Made by a program: the position numbers and the translations under genes. From positions 124,001 to 188,000 of the forward strand of contig JAGXRN010000042.1 of NCBI GenBank assembly GCA_018335875.1: a stretch of 64,000 bases of DNA, written 5' to 3'. The stretch comes from Dethiobacter sp. GTDB taxonomy: Bacteria; Bacillota; Dethiobacteria; Dethiobacterales; Dethiobacteraceae. The number at the start of each line of letters is the position of its first letter. Within the stretch, counting starts at the first letter, position 1. Of this stretch, positions 34,280 to 41,906 are shown one piece after another. Under the pieces are notes generated by a model. That model saw only the letters and a list, made by a program, of their open reading frames with translations. It made no database searches and was not told where the DNA came from.

Positions 34280-34437
34280 GTGTCAGCCTCCCAGCTAGAA
34301 TAGTGTGTTAGGAAAATATTTCATACACACCTCGACTGGGGTTTTACGCTGGCGCACTATTCGACCACTTTTATTGGTCGTGTAAATAAAAACAAGGATT
34401 TCAAGACTGGCTTGAAACCCTTGTGATACATGCGTTA
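34280..34437. promoter_or_regulatory. Right-end arm-like motifs and tRNA terminator
   Basis: AATAGTGTG occurs at 34299-34307 within AGAATAGTGTGT, also found at the left end (6731-6742), and an inverted AATAGTGCG at 34353-34361. The hairpin CAAGG...TTTCAAG / CTTGAAA..CCTTG (34393-34423), followed by TTTTTATTT on the minus strand, terminates the reconstituted tRNA-Leu. Confidence 0.5.
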
Positions 34438-34522
34438 TGGTGTCGGGGATGGGACTTGAACCCACACGGTGTTTACCACACGCCCCTCAAACGTGCGCGT
34501 CTGCCAGTTCCGCCACCCCGAC
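34438..34522 (-). tRNA. tRNA-Leu(GAG)
   Basis: The gene folds as a class II tRNA with encoded CCA. Acceptor GTCGGGG pairs with CCCCGAC, and the anticodon stem CACGT/GCGTG encloses loop TTGAGGG with anticodon GAG. A long variable arm follows (GGTAAACACC region), and the T-arm is GGGTTCAAGTCCC. The 3' half from the anticodon loop onward is presumably supplied by the inserted element, because the displaced original half lies at 6516-6567. Confidence 0.95.
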
Positions 34523-34619
34523 ACGTATAGGACTTGAACAAGTCCGAACATTAGAATAGCATAATTGGAGATAAAATGCAAGAGTGAGTTCCTGGCATTT
34601 TATTCTTCATAGTTCCATT

Positions 34620-34988
34620 TTATCCTTCGGTGTGTTTAATTCCTTGGAGTTGGTTTTTTGTATCGACTGCAATTATTTTGGGTTGAAAGCAGGGTAGTTC
34701 TTTTTCGTCCAATTGGGCGTAGGAAATTATGATGATGATGTCACCAGGCTGAACGAGGCGGGCGGCGGCTCCGTTTAAGCAGATTGTGCCTGAGTTGGGG
34801 CTGCCTTTGATAACATAGGTCTCAAAACGGGCGCCGTTATTGTTGTTTACTACTTGGACCTTCTCATAGGCAATGATGTCCGCGGCATCCATCAGCGCTT
34901 CGTCAATAGTTATACTGCCTTCGTAGTTGAGGTTTGCATCGGTGACTGTGGCGCGGTGGATTTTTGATTTGCACAAGATACGCTGCAT
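34620..34988 (-). CDS. panD: Aspartate 1-decarboxylase
   Basis: PanD converts L-aspartate to beta-alanine for pantothenate and CoA. The 122-residue proenzyme shows the self-cleavage site in 'NYEGSITID' (Gly-Ser near residues 24-25, which generates the pyruvoyl group), the catalytic Lys in '[13 protein letters not shown]' and '[13 protein letters not shown]' near residue 75. Its length is normal for the family. The ATG follows GTGGAGGTT and overlaps the 3' end of panC by 79 bases, so the two are tightly coupled. Confidence 0.95.
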   Translation of the reverse strand: MQRILCKSKIHRATVTDANLNYEGSITIDEALMDAADIIAYEKVQVVNNNNGARFETYVIKGSPNSGTICLNGAAARLVQPGDIIIIISYAQLDEKELPCFQPKIIAVDTKNQLQGIKHTEG

Positions 34989-35836
34989 TTTTCAACCTCC
35001 ACGATGATGTTATCTATCAGGCGTGTCTTGCCGAAACGTACAGCAAGCGCTATCAGCACCCTGTCTTTAATAATGGTGACTTCTTTGAGTTCGGTGCTGT
35101 CAACTATTGATACATAATCGATTTTAGTCAAGGGTTCATTTTCTATTGTCTTGGTTATTCTATCTATGATGGTGGAGGGGTTTCGCTCTCCGCTGGAGAT
35201 TTGTTCTTCTGCCTGTTTAAGGCATTGAAAAAGCACAGGTGCGCTTGATCTTTCTGCAGTTGTCAGATTGGCGTTTCTTGAGCTCATGGCAAGGCCGTCA
35301 GTTTCCCGTACGGTACGTAAGACAATAATCTCTAGGTCCATATTAAGGTCTTCGGTCATTCTCTTGATAACCATGGCCTGTTGTGCGTCTTTCTGTCCAA
35401 AGTAGGCCCGGTCGGGAGTGACAATGTTAAAGAGCTTTGTTACTACTGTGGTAACACCGCGGAAGTGCCCGGGCCGTGAGGCGCCGCAGAGACCCTCTGT
35501 CAGACGTTGCACGTCCACATAGGTGGCATAGCCGTGGGGATACATTTCCTTTGCCATTGGTGAAAATATTATATCGCAGCCGTTTTCTTCCGAAAGTGCA
35601 GCGTCTCTTTCCAAGTCGCGCGGGTATTCCCCGAAGTCTTCATTTACCCCAAACTGGAGAGGATTGACGAAGATACTCAGTACTACCAGGTCATTTTCTT
35701 TTCTCGCACGTCGTAACAGTGACAGGTGCCCCTCATGTAGAAAACCCATGGTTGGTACAAATCCTACGCTCTGCCCGTTTTCGCGGGCAGTTTTTATTAT
35801 TTTTCTTATGCCTGATATTTCTCGGATGATTTCCAT
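34910..35836 (-). CDS. panC: Pantothenate synthetase
   Basis: PanC joins pantoate and beta-alanine using ATP. The 308-residue enzyme has the HIGH-like '[12 protein letters not shown]', '[10 protein letters not shown]', the substrate loop '[12 protein letters not shown]', 'FGQKDAQQ' and the C-terminal '[11 protein letters not shown]'. Family proteins end soon after 'TRLIDNI'. Here about 25 additional residues ([13 protein letters not shown]...) extend into panD in another frame, giving an unusual 79-bp overlap. The enzyme core is complete. Confidence 0.95.
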   Translation of the reverse strand: MEIIREISGIRKIIKTARENGQSVGFVPTMGFLHEGHLSLLRRARKENDLVVLSIFVNPLQFGVNEDFGEYPRDLERDAALSEENGCDIIFSPMAKEMYPHGYATYVDVQRLTEGLCGASRPGHFRGVTTVVTKLFNIVTPDRAYFGQKDAQQAMVIKRMTEDLNMDLEIIVLRTVRETDGLAMSSRNANLTTAERSSAPVLFQCLKQAEEQISSGERNPSTIIDRITKTIENEPLTKIDYVSIVDSTELKEVTIIKDRVLIALAVRFGKTRLIDNIIVEVEKCSVSCANQKSTAPQSPMQTSTTKAV

Positions 35837-35838
35837 TT

Positions 35839-36750
35839 TTAGCTCCCCCTGATCTTTTTATTTGTTCTCTTTATGCTTGTTTTATCTGGGGCCCCAAGAC
35901 TGTTAAGCAAGTCATTTCGCTCTTTTTCTCCAAGCGTCCCTTTGGCCAGGGCCAGGTCTACTGTGGCGAGGCCAAGGAGCCTGTAGAGGGGGATAGCTTG
36001 AGGGATTTTTTCTGACATTGCCCGCAGGTGTGTATCGACTGTACTGCTGTCTCCGCGTGAGATTGGTCCCGTAAGGGCCTGTGTTACACCGACACGGGCA
36101 ATGTTTCTTAATGAACCGTCGATTAATGGATAGAGGGCGGGCAGAGCATCCTCTCTGTTGACACCGGCCGCTATCATGACCTGCAGGCCATAGTCAACGA
36201 GAGCAGTAAAATAATTGGAAACTATGGCTGCAGCTGCGTGGTAAAGCGGTTTGCAGGAGGTGGGGATTTCAAGCAGCTGGCAATTCAGGTCTGCCACCAA
36301 CTGCCTGGCTATAGGTAAACCTTGTATGTCTCCCTCCACTGTGATGTACGAGCCGGGAAGGTTTTTAATGCCGGCTTCCGGGGTGGCAAATGTCTGCAAT
36401 GGATGGAAGGACACTGTTCTCGCGCCGCATATAGCAGCGCTTTTTAGTATTGAGGAACTGTGGGCGCCGCTGGTATGTGCCACAATGGTGCCGGCGGAAA
36501 AAGCGCCGGCTTCGGCTAGCTGGTTGCACACTTTGCTGATAAAACGGTCAGGCGTGGTTAAGAAGACAACGTCGGCCAGGGATGTAAAATCTTTTGCGTC
36601 TGTGGAGTAAGGTATGCCCAGCGGTGCTGCTGCTTTTGCCGCCGAGCTTTCGCTGCGGCTAGCCACGCCTGCAATTTCGTGTCCTGCCTCTTCAAAAAGG
36701 ACAGTTAGGGCCGTCCCTACGTTGCCTGCGCCTACAATAGCTATCCGCAT
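35839..36750 (-). CDS. Rossmann-like and DUF2520 domain protein
   Basis: The 303-residue protein has an N-terminal Rossmann fold ('MRIAIVGAGNVGTAL', GxGxxG) and a C-terminal helical DUF2520 domain ('PLYHAAAAIVSNYFTALVDYG', 'ALTGPISRGDSSTVDTHL'). These resemble ketopantoate-reductase-like and pyrroline-carboxylate-reductase-like enzymes, and in Clostridia they often sit next to pan genes, so an oxidoreductase role in pantoate supply is plausible but not shown. It ends three bases before panC starts. panB is not between them, unlike many clostridial pan operons. Confidence 0.85.
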   Translation of the reverse strand: MRIAIVGAGNVGTALTVLFEEAGHEIAGVASRSESSAAKAAAPLGIPYSTDAKDFTSLADVVFLTTPDRFISKVCNQLAEAGAFSAGTIVAHTSGAHSSSILKSAAICGARTVSFHPLQTFATPEAGIKNLPGSYITVEGDIQGLPIARQLVADLNCQLLEIPTSCKPLYHAAAAIVSNYFTALVDYGLQVMIAAGVNREDALPALYPLIDGSLRNIARVGVTQALTGPISRGDSSTVDTHLRAMSEKIPQAIPLYRLLGLATVDLALAKGTLGEKERNDLLNSLGAPDKTSIKRTNKKIRGS

Positions 36751-36939
36751 ATATCCACACCTCCCTGAAAAAATTTAAACGCCCCCTGAACAAGTCGGAG
36801 GGCATACAAATACTTTATCCCTGTCCTCCTGTCCCGGTCCACAAGTGGCTCCAAGCAGTTTCCTTTTGATTGAATACGATAGAAACATGGTACAGCTTGC
36901 CGAAGCAATGCCGCCTATATGAATTATTTTAACATAACG

Positions 36940-37959
36940 CTAGCGGGGATAGCAAGGAAATATTTTCTGCAGATCAACGGGACCTTCCAGGAAGAGCTTA
37001 AGCAGGCGGACTGCATTCTCCAGATCTTCCAGTTCCACCATTTCGCCGGGTGTGTGCACATAGCGGCATGGGATAGAGATTACCCCGGCAGGCACTCCTT
37101 CACGTGAGATATGGATTGCCCCGGCATCGGTGCCTCCGGCTGTAAGAACTTCTAGCTGATAGGGAATGTTGTTTTTTACTGCAAGGTTTATCAACATCTC
37201 CTTCAGGCGGGGATGGCAAATCACAGAGTTGTCTTTTACTTTGACTGCGGGTCCTTTGCCTAGAGAAACTGCCATTGGGGAGGGGGGTTCGGGGGTATCG
37301 CCAACAAGTGTCACATCAACAGCAAGCCCGACGTCAGGGTCCAGCCTGTAGCTGGAGGTGCGGGAACCACGGAGTCCCACTTCTTCCTGTGCGGTGAAGA
37401 CGGCATAGACAGTGTTGTTAGTATCACCCAATTCCTGCATTGCCTTGATAAGGACAGCACAGCCTGTGCGGTTGTCCATCGCCTTGCCAATCACCCGTCC
37501 TCCGTTAAAGGAAACGTGCCTGTAATAGGTGGCGACGTCACCGATTCTTATTTTTGCAGATGCCTCATCCCTGTCCCTGGCACCAATGTCAATATACATT
37601 TTATCGAGAGCCAGTTTCTTGATGTCGTCTAGCTTTTCCATACTGACAGTTCCCACTGTACCGTTTGAAAAAACCACCTGCTGTCCGAGCAGGATGTATG
37701 GAGACACACCACCTACGTTGCTGAAGCGCAGGAATCCTTTTTCCTCGATGAAAGTTACAATGATCCCGATTTCGTCCATGTGAGCGGCAACCATAATTTT
37801 AGCGCCGGAGCCTTTTTTTACAGCATACAGATTGCCTGTAACATCGGTGAATGTCTCATCAACAAAAGATTCTAATTCATCTTTGATAACTCCGGCAATT
37901 GTCTCTTCTCGTCCTGCCGGTCCATATGTTTCACTCAGCTTTTTTAACAAATCCTTCAT
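36940..37959 (-). CDS. M42 family aminopeptidase, third of three
   Basis: M42 peptidases are two-metal, tetrahedral, cytosolic aminopeptidases of the glutamyl aminopeptidase/FrvX group. This 339-residue member has 'VAAHMDEIG' (metal His and Asp), 'KAMDNRTGC' (bridging Asp), 'FTAQEEVGLRGSR' (catalytic Glu and metal Glu), 'LAVDVTL' (metal Asp) and 'PCRYVHTPGEM' (metal His). Its ATG overlaps the stop of the upstream paralog by four bases (ATGA). It is the last gene of a three-paralog operon. Confidence 0.9.
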   Translation of the reverse strand: MKDLLKKLSETYGPAGREETIAGVIKDELESFVDETFTDVTGNLYAVKKGSGAKIMVAAHMDEIGIIVTFIEEKGFLRFSNVGGVSPYILLGQQVVFSNGTVGTVSMEKLDDIKKLALDKMYIDIGARDRDEASAKIRIGDVATYYRHVSFNGGRVIGKAMDNRTGCAVLIKAMQELGDTNNTVYAVFTAQEEVGLRGSRTSSYRLDPDVGLAVDVTLVGDTPEPPSPMAVSLGKGPAVKVKDNSVICHPRLKEMLINLAVKNNIPYQLEVLTAGGTDAGAIHISREGVPAGVISIPCRYVHTPGEMVELEDLENAVRLLKLFLEGPVDLQKIFPCYPR

Positions 37960-38978
37960 TCAAGCAGCCCTCCTTCGGCGATGGCGTTTAATGCGCCCTT
38001 TACAAGACGCAGCGTGTTTTGCCAGTCGTCCATGTTAATAATTGAAAACGGTGAATGGATATAACGGCAGGGAACAGAAACAACTCCGGTCAGGATGCCG
38101 CTGTAAGTCTGCGAAATTCTGCCGGCATCTGTGGATGCTGTGGTCAGGCGCCTGAACTGATAGGGGATACCCAATTTTTCCGCAGTGTTCACCAGCAGGT
38201 CTACCATTTTTTGCGGAGTTATAAATGAAGCATCCATCAGTGTAATGGCCGGCCCGCCTCCGAGTTTTGTTGCATGGAAGGCTTCTTTGGTGCCGGCTAC
38301 ATCCGAAGCTATAGTACTTTCGATAACCAGCGCCACATCGGGGTTGACGTTGTAGGCGGCGGCACCTGACCCCCGCAGGCCTACCTCCTCCTGGACGGTA
38401 AAAACACCTGTCAGCTCCAGGTCATAGTCTTCTTTTAGCACTTCGACCAGGATTGCACAGCCCGCACGGTTGTCAAAAGCTTTGCCCGACAAGCAGTTAT
38501 CACCTATTTCTCGGATCTTTACCTTAAATGACACATAATCCCCAAGCTTTACAAGTTTTTCTGTTTCATCCTGGCTTCTGGAGCCGATATCAATATACAG
38601 ATTATCTATATTAATTACTTTAGTGCGCTCATTTATTTTTTGCAGGTGGATGGCTTTGGCGCCTATTACGCCGGGCAGACGGTTAGGCCCCACCGTTACA
38701 GGTTTTGATACCAGCACCCTGTCGTCAATACCACCAACTTTTTCGATTTTTATCAGGCCGCTTTTTTCAAAACCTGCCACCATCAGCCCCACTTCATCCA
38801 TATGCGCGGCCACCATCACCTTTGGTTTGCGGCCTGTTCCTTTACAGGCATACATGCTCCCAATGGGGTCGAAATAAATTTTTTCAACCGTACCCTCAAT
38901 TTCCTCTTTCAGGATGTCCCGCACTTCACTCTCATCACCTGAAACGCCGTGCGCCGCAGCCAGTCTTTTTAGTAACAT
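37956..38978 (-). CDS. M42 family aminopeptidase, second of three
   Basis: This 340-residue paralog has the full motif set: 'VAAHMDEVG', 'KAFDNRAGC', 'FTVQEEVGLRGSG', 'LVIESTIA' (Glu in place of the usual Asp at the metal site) and 'PCRYIHSPFS'. It overlaps the first gene by ten bases and the third by four. Tandem M42 genes may form hetero-oligomers with different substrate preference (inference from other tetrahedral aminopeptidases). Confidence 0.9.
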   Translation of the reverse strand: MLLKRLAAAHGVSGDESEVRDILKEEIEGTVEKIYFDPIGSMYACKGTGRKPKVMVAAHMDEVGLMVAGFEKSGLIKIEKVGGIDDRVLVSKPVTVGPNRLPGVIGAKAIHLQKINERTKVINIDNLYIDIGSRSQDETEKLVKLGDYVSFKVKIREIGDNCLSGKAFDNRAGCAILVEVLKEDYDLELTGVFTVQEEVGLRGSGAAAYNVNPDVALVIESTIASDVAGTKEAFHATKLGGGPAITLMDASFITPQKMVDLLVNTAEKLGIPYQFRRLTTASTDAGRISQTYSGILTGVVSVPCRYIHSPFSIINMDDWQNTLRLVKGALNAIAEGGLLE

Positions 38979-40024
38979 ATCAATCCCTCCACAAACGGTG
39001 TGTCAATCGCGGCAATGAAGTGCGCTAGCAGCCTGCCTGCCTGCCTGATATCATTTAAGTCCACCAGTTCCACCGAAGTGTGCATGTAGCGCAGCGGTAT
39101 GGATAAAAGCCCTGTGGCAATCCCGCCACGCGTCACCTGGATCGCCCTCGCATCAGTGCCTGTGAAGCCGGGCGTTATTTCTAGCTGGTAGGGAATACGG
39201 TATTCTTTTGCAAGGCGAATCAGTTCCCCATTTACCTTGGAATGGATGTTGGGCCCGATGTTGATGGTTGGCCCTTTGCCCATCTGTGATACATCCTGTT
39301 CGGATACTCCGGGCATTTCACCGTGATTTACATCAATTGCTATTCCAATGTCGGGTACTATCCCGTAAGTAGCTGTGGTGGCGCCGCGCACCCCCACTTC
39401 TTCCTGCACAGTGGCTACGGCGTAAACGTCGGCTTTATGATGTAAACGTTCAAGTTCCTGCAGGCAGCAAAGCATGACAGCCACACCGGCCCTGTCGTCA
39501 AGCGCTTTGGCTGCCAGGGAGTCCCCTGCCAGCATCAGCGGTTCCCTGCGAATAGCAGCCAGGTCGCCGGGAGAGACAAGCTTTCGTACTCTTTCTTCCG
39601 GCAGTGCGAGGTCTATATGCAAGTCTTCCATTTTATATGCTTTTTCTTTCTCCTCGTCAGGAATTATATGAGGCGGTTTCGCTCCTATTATTCCAGGCAG
39701 CGTTTCTCTGGCAGAGAGCAGCACCTCTTGCCCCACAATTGTGCGCGTGTCAATACCACCCACAGAGGTAAACCTGAGAAAGCCTCCTTCTTCAATCTTT
39801 GTCACCATAAAACCGATTTCGTCCATGTGGGCAGCCAAAAGTATACGCGGTCTGCCGCCGTCGCCCTTCCCTTTTCTGTAGAATACAACATTACCCAGGC
39901 GGTCCTGGCGGACTTCGTCCGCGTGTTCACAAAGAGCAGCTTTTATGATGGCTGCAACATGATGTTCATACCCCGACACACCGTGCATTTCACAAATATC
40001 AGTGAGAAATCTCTTAATCTCCAA
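38969..40024 (-). CDS. M42 family aminopeptidase, first of three
   Basis: This 351-residue paralog opens the operon with a TTG start after GGGGGA. Motifs are 'LAAHMDEIG', 'KALDDRAGV', 'ATVQEEVGVRGAT', 'IAIDVNHG' and 'PLRYMHTSVE'. It retains the metal and catalytic residues but differs in the Asn-Arg-x-Gly-Cys loop (Asp-Arg-Ala-Gly-Val). It may cleave peptide N-termini released by proteasome-like or Clp proteolysis. Confidence 0.9.
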   Translation of the reverse strand: MEIKRFLTDICEMHGVSGYEHHVAAIIKAALCEHADEVRQDRLGNVVFYRKGKGDGGRPRILLAAHMDEIGFMVTKIEEGGFLRFTSVGGIDTRTIVGQEVLLSARETLPGIIGAKPPHIIPDEEKEKAYKMEDLHIDLALPEERVRKLVSPGDLAAIRREPLMLAGDSLAAKALDDRAGVAVMLCCLQELERLHHKADVYAVATVQEEVGVRGATTATYGIVPDIGIAIDVNHGEMPGVSEQDVSQMGKGPTINIGPNIHSKVNGELIRLAKEYRIPYQLEITPGFTGTDARAIQVTRGGIATGLLSIPLRYMHTSVELVDLNDIRQAGRLLAHFIAAIDTPFVEGLICY

Positions 40025-40142
40025 CGCTGTCCCCCGTTCTATTCACTTTATCCATAATATTTCCATATTATTTTAGTATTTCCCTTTATAATTTTATTCT
40101 CTGCATAAAAAGAATTTCCCTCAGTTGGTGAAATATACTTTT

Positions 40143-41906
40143 TTATCGTGTTTTTTCAAGCAGGTCGCTGTAAGGCCCGGGAACAGACGCAAGCTCACTG
40201 TGTGTGCCCTGCTGTGTGATCTTACCTTCCTCAAGGACAATTATCTTATCTGCAAATTCCACGGTAGATAAACGGTGGGCAATAATGATGGCTGTTCGCC
40301 CTGCAAGCAGTGTTTTAAGTGCATCCTGTATTTGGGCCTCGGTAAGTGTGTCCACACTGGCGGTAGCTTCGTCCAAAATCAGGATAGCAGGGTCTTTGAG
40401 CAGCGCCCGCGCGAAAGCAACAAGCTGGCGCTGTCCCGATGAAAGCACGCTGCCTCTCTCCTGCACTTTTGTGTCGTAGCCCTCAGGGAGCGCCACAATA
40501 AATTGGTGTGCATGAACAGCTTCAGCCGCCCTGATCATATCATCATCCCCGGCGTCAGGGTTGCCAAAGAGTATATTTTCCCGGATGGAACCGTTGAAAA
40601 GGAAAGTATCCTGCAGGACCAATCCAATCATGCCGCGCAGTGAATTAAGTGAAAGACTGCTGATTTCGTACCCGTCAAGCAGAATTTGCCCTGAAGTGGG
40701 AAGGTAGAATCTGCAGAGCAGGTTGATAAGTGTTGTCTTCCCTGCCCCTGTGGGACCGACGACTGCCAGCGTTTCTCCCGCTGCTACTTCGAAAGATATG
40801 CCGTTTAACACTTCCTGTTGCGCTTCATAGGAGAAGCGGACATCCTGAAACGATAAATGGCCTTTGGGATTGTCAATAACTTTTGCACCGATGTCAATTT
40901 CCTGTTCAGTGTCGAGCACAGTGAATATTTTTTCCGCCGCAGCCAGGGAAGACTGCAGTGAATTGTAAACCTGTGACAGGTCTCGGATAGGAGCGTAAAA
41001 GCGTGCCACATAATCGAGGAAGAGGTAGAGTGTACCGATGGGCACAAGATTTTGCACCACCTGCCCCCCGCCGTACCAGATTACAATAGCTGTACCTACG
41101 GCGCCTATCACTTCAACAAAAGGCAAAAACAAAGAAAAAAGCGAGATTGCCTGCATGTTGGCTGCGTAGTTTTCCATGTTGACATGGTCGAAACGTTCAG
41201 CATTCTGTTCTTCCCTGGTATAAGACTGTGTTACGCGTACACCTGAAATGCTCTCCTGCAAGTTAGCATTTACATTGGCTATTTTCTCCCTTACCTGGCG
41301 GTAGGCGTGAAGAACACGATTGCGGAAATAGGTGGCGGCAAAAACTAGTAAGGGGAGGGTGGTAAAGGTAAGAAGCGCCAGCTGCCAGTGTTCGCGCAGC
41401 ATGATGGCCACTATCCCCACTAAAAGGAGTGTATCTCCTACGATATAGGTGATGCCGCCTGTAATCAATTCGGTTAAAGCTTCAGTGTCGTTGGTGACAC
41501 GCGACATAATCCTGCCGGTTGGCTGTTTGTCAAAATAACGGAAAGGGAGTCGCTGCAAATGTGCAAACAACTGGGCACGCAAACTGTAGATGGCGTTATG
41601 TCCGACCACAGCCATCAGGTACTGCTGCCCGAATGAAGCTGCCCAGTTAAGGGCATGGGCGGCTAAAAAGAGAGCAACGAGTAGATTTAGACGCGGGATA
41701 TCGCCCGGTGCAATGGCTGTGTCGATTGCTACCTTGATGATGTAAGGGCCTGCCAGGGTGGTGAGTGAAGCCAACGCCATCAGCACTATAGCCCAAAATG
41801 CCTGCCAGCGGTGTGGCAGTAGATAGGTAAGCAGCCTGCGCAGCACGCGGGAGTCTATGGGCGCTGCTTCATCAAGAGACTGTGAATGGTGGATCATGTG
41901 GTCCAT
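40143..41906 (-). CDS. ABC exporter half-transporter with canonical ATPase site
   Basis: This 587-residue protein fuses six N-terminal transmembrane helices (about residues 20-310) to an ATPase domain: Walker A 'GPTGAGKTT', Q-loop 'LVLQDTFLF', signature 'LSSGQRQ', Walker B 'ILILDEATASVD' with catalytic Glu, and H-loop 'AHRLSTV'. It overlaps its partner by one base (TGATG). With the degenerate partner it should form a heterodimeric type IV exporter such as TM287/288, BmrCD or LmrCD, usually exporting drugs or lipids. Confidence 0.9.
   Translation of the reverse strand: MDHMIHHSQSLDEAAPIDSRVLRRLLTYLLPHRWQAFWAIVLMALASLTTLAGPYIIKVAIDTAIAPGDIPRLNLLVALFLAAHALNWAASFGQQYLMAVVGHNAIYSLRAQLFAHLQRLPFRYFDKQPTGRIMSRVTNDTEALTELITGGITYIVGDTLLLVGIVAIMLREHWQLALLTFTTLPLLVFAATYFRNRVLHAYRQVREKIANVNANLQESISGVRVTQSYTREEQNAERFDHVNMENYAANMQAISLFSLFLPFVEVIGAVGTAIVIWYGGGQVVQNLVPIGTLYLFLDYVARFYAPIRDLSQVYNSLQSSLAAAEKIFTVLDTEQEIDIGAKVIDNPKGHLSFQDVRFSYEAQQEVLNGISFEVAAGETLAVVGPTGAGKTTLINLLCRFYLPTSGQILLDGYEISSLSLNSLRGMIGLVLQDTFLFNGSIRENILFGNPDAGDDDMIRAAEAVHAHQFIVALPEGYDTKVQERGSVLSSGQRQLVAFARALLKDPAILILDEATASVDTLTEAQIQDALKTLLAGRTAIIIAHRLSTVEFADKIIVLEEGKITQQGTHSELASVPGPYSDLLEKTR

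Larger units (their letters stand above)
6554..34490. mobile_element. Composite genomic island integrated in tRNA-Leu(GAG)
   Basis: The island is bounded by the direct repeat CACACGCCCCTCAA at 6554-6567 and 34477-34490, both inside tRNA-Leu sequence. A third, decayed core at 31828-31841 divides it into a large segment (about 25 kb) and a small 2.6-kb segment. Base composition is visibly more AT-rich than the right flank. It encodes three recombinases at the left end, two intact ones plus a decayed pair at the right end, and mostly minus-strand cargo with many predicted nucleases and ATPases. Right-end recombinases next to the tRNA are the probable integration enzymes of the outer element. Confidence 0.85.

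Noticed and set aside
35476-35667. Plus-strand ORFs within pan, M42 and ABC genes
   Set aside because: They are shadows of conserved minus-strand genes in GC-rich sequence.
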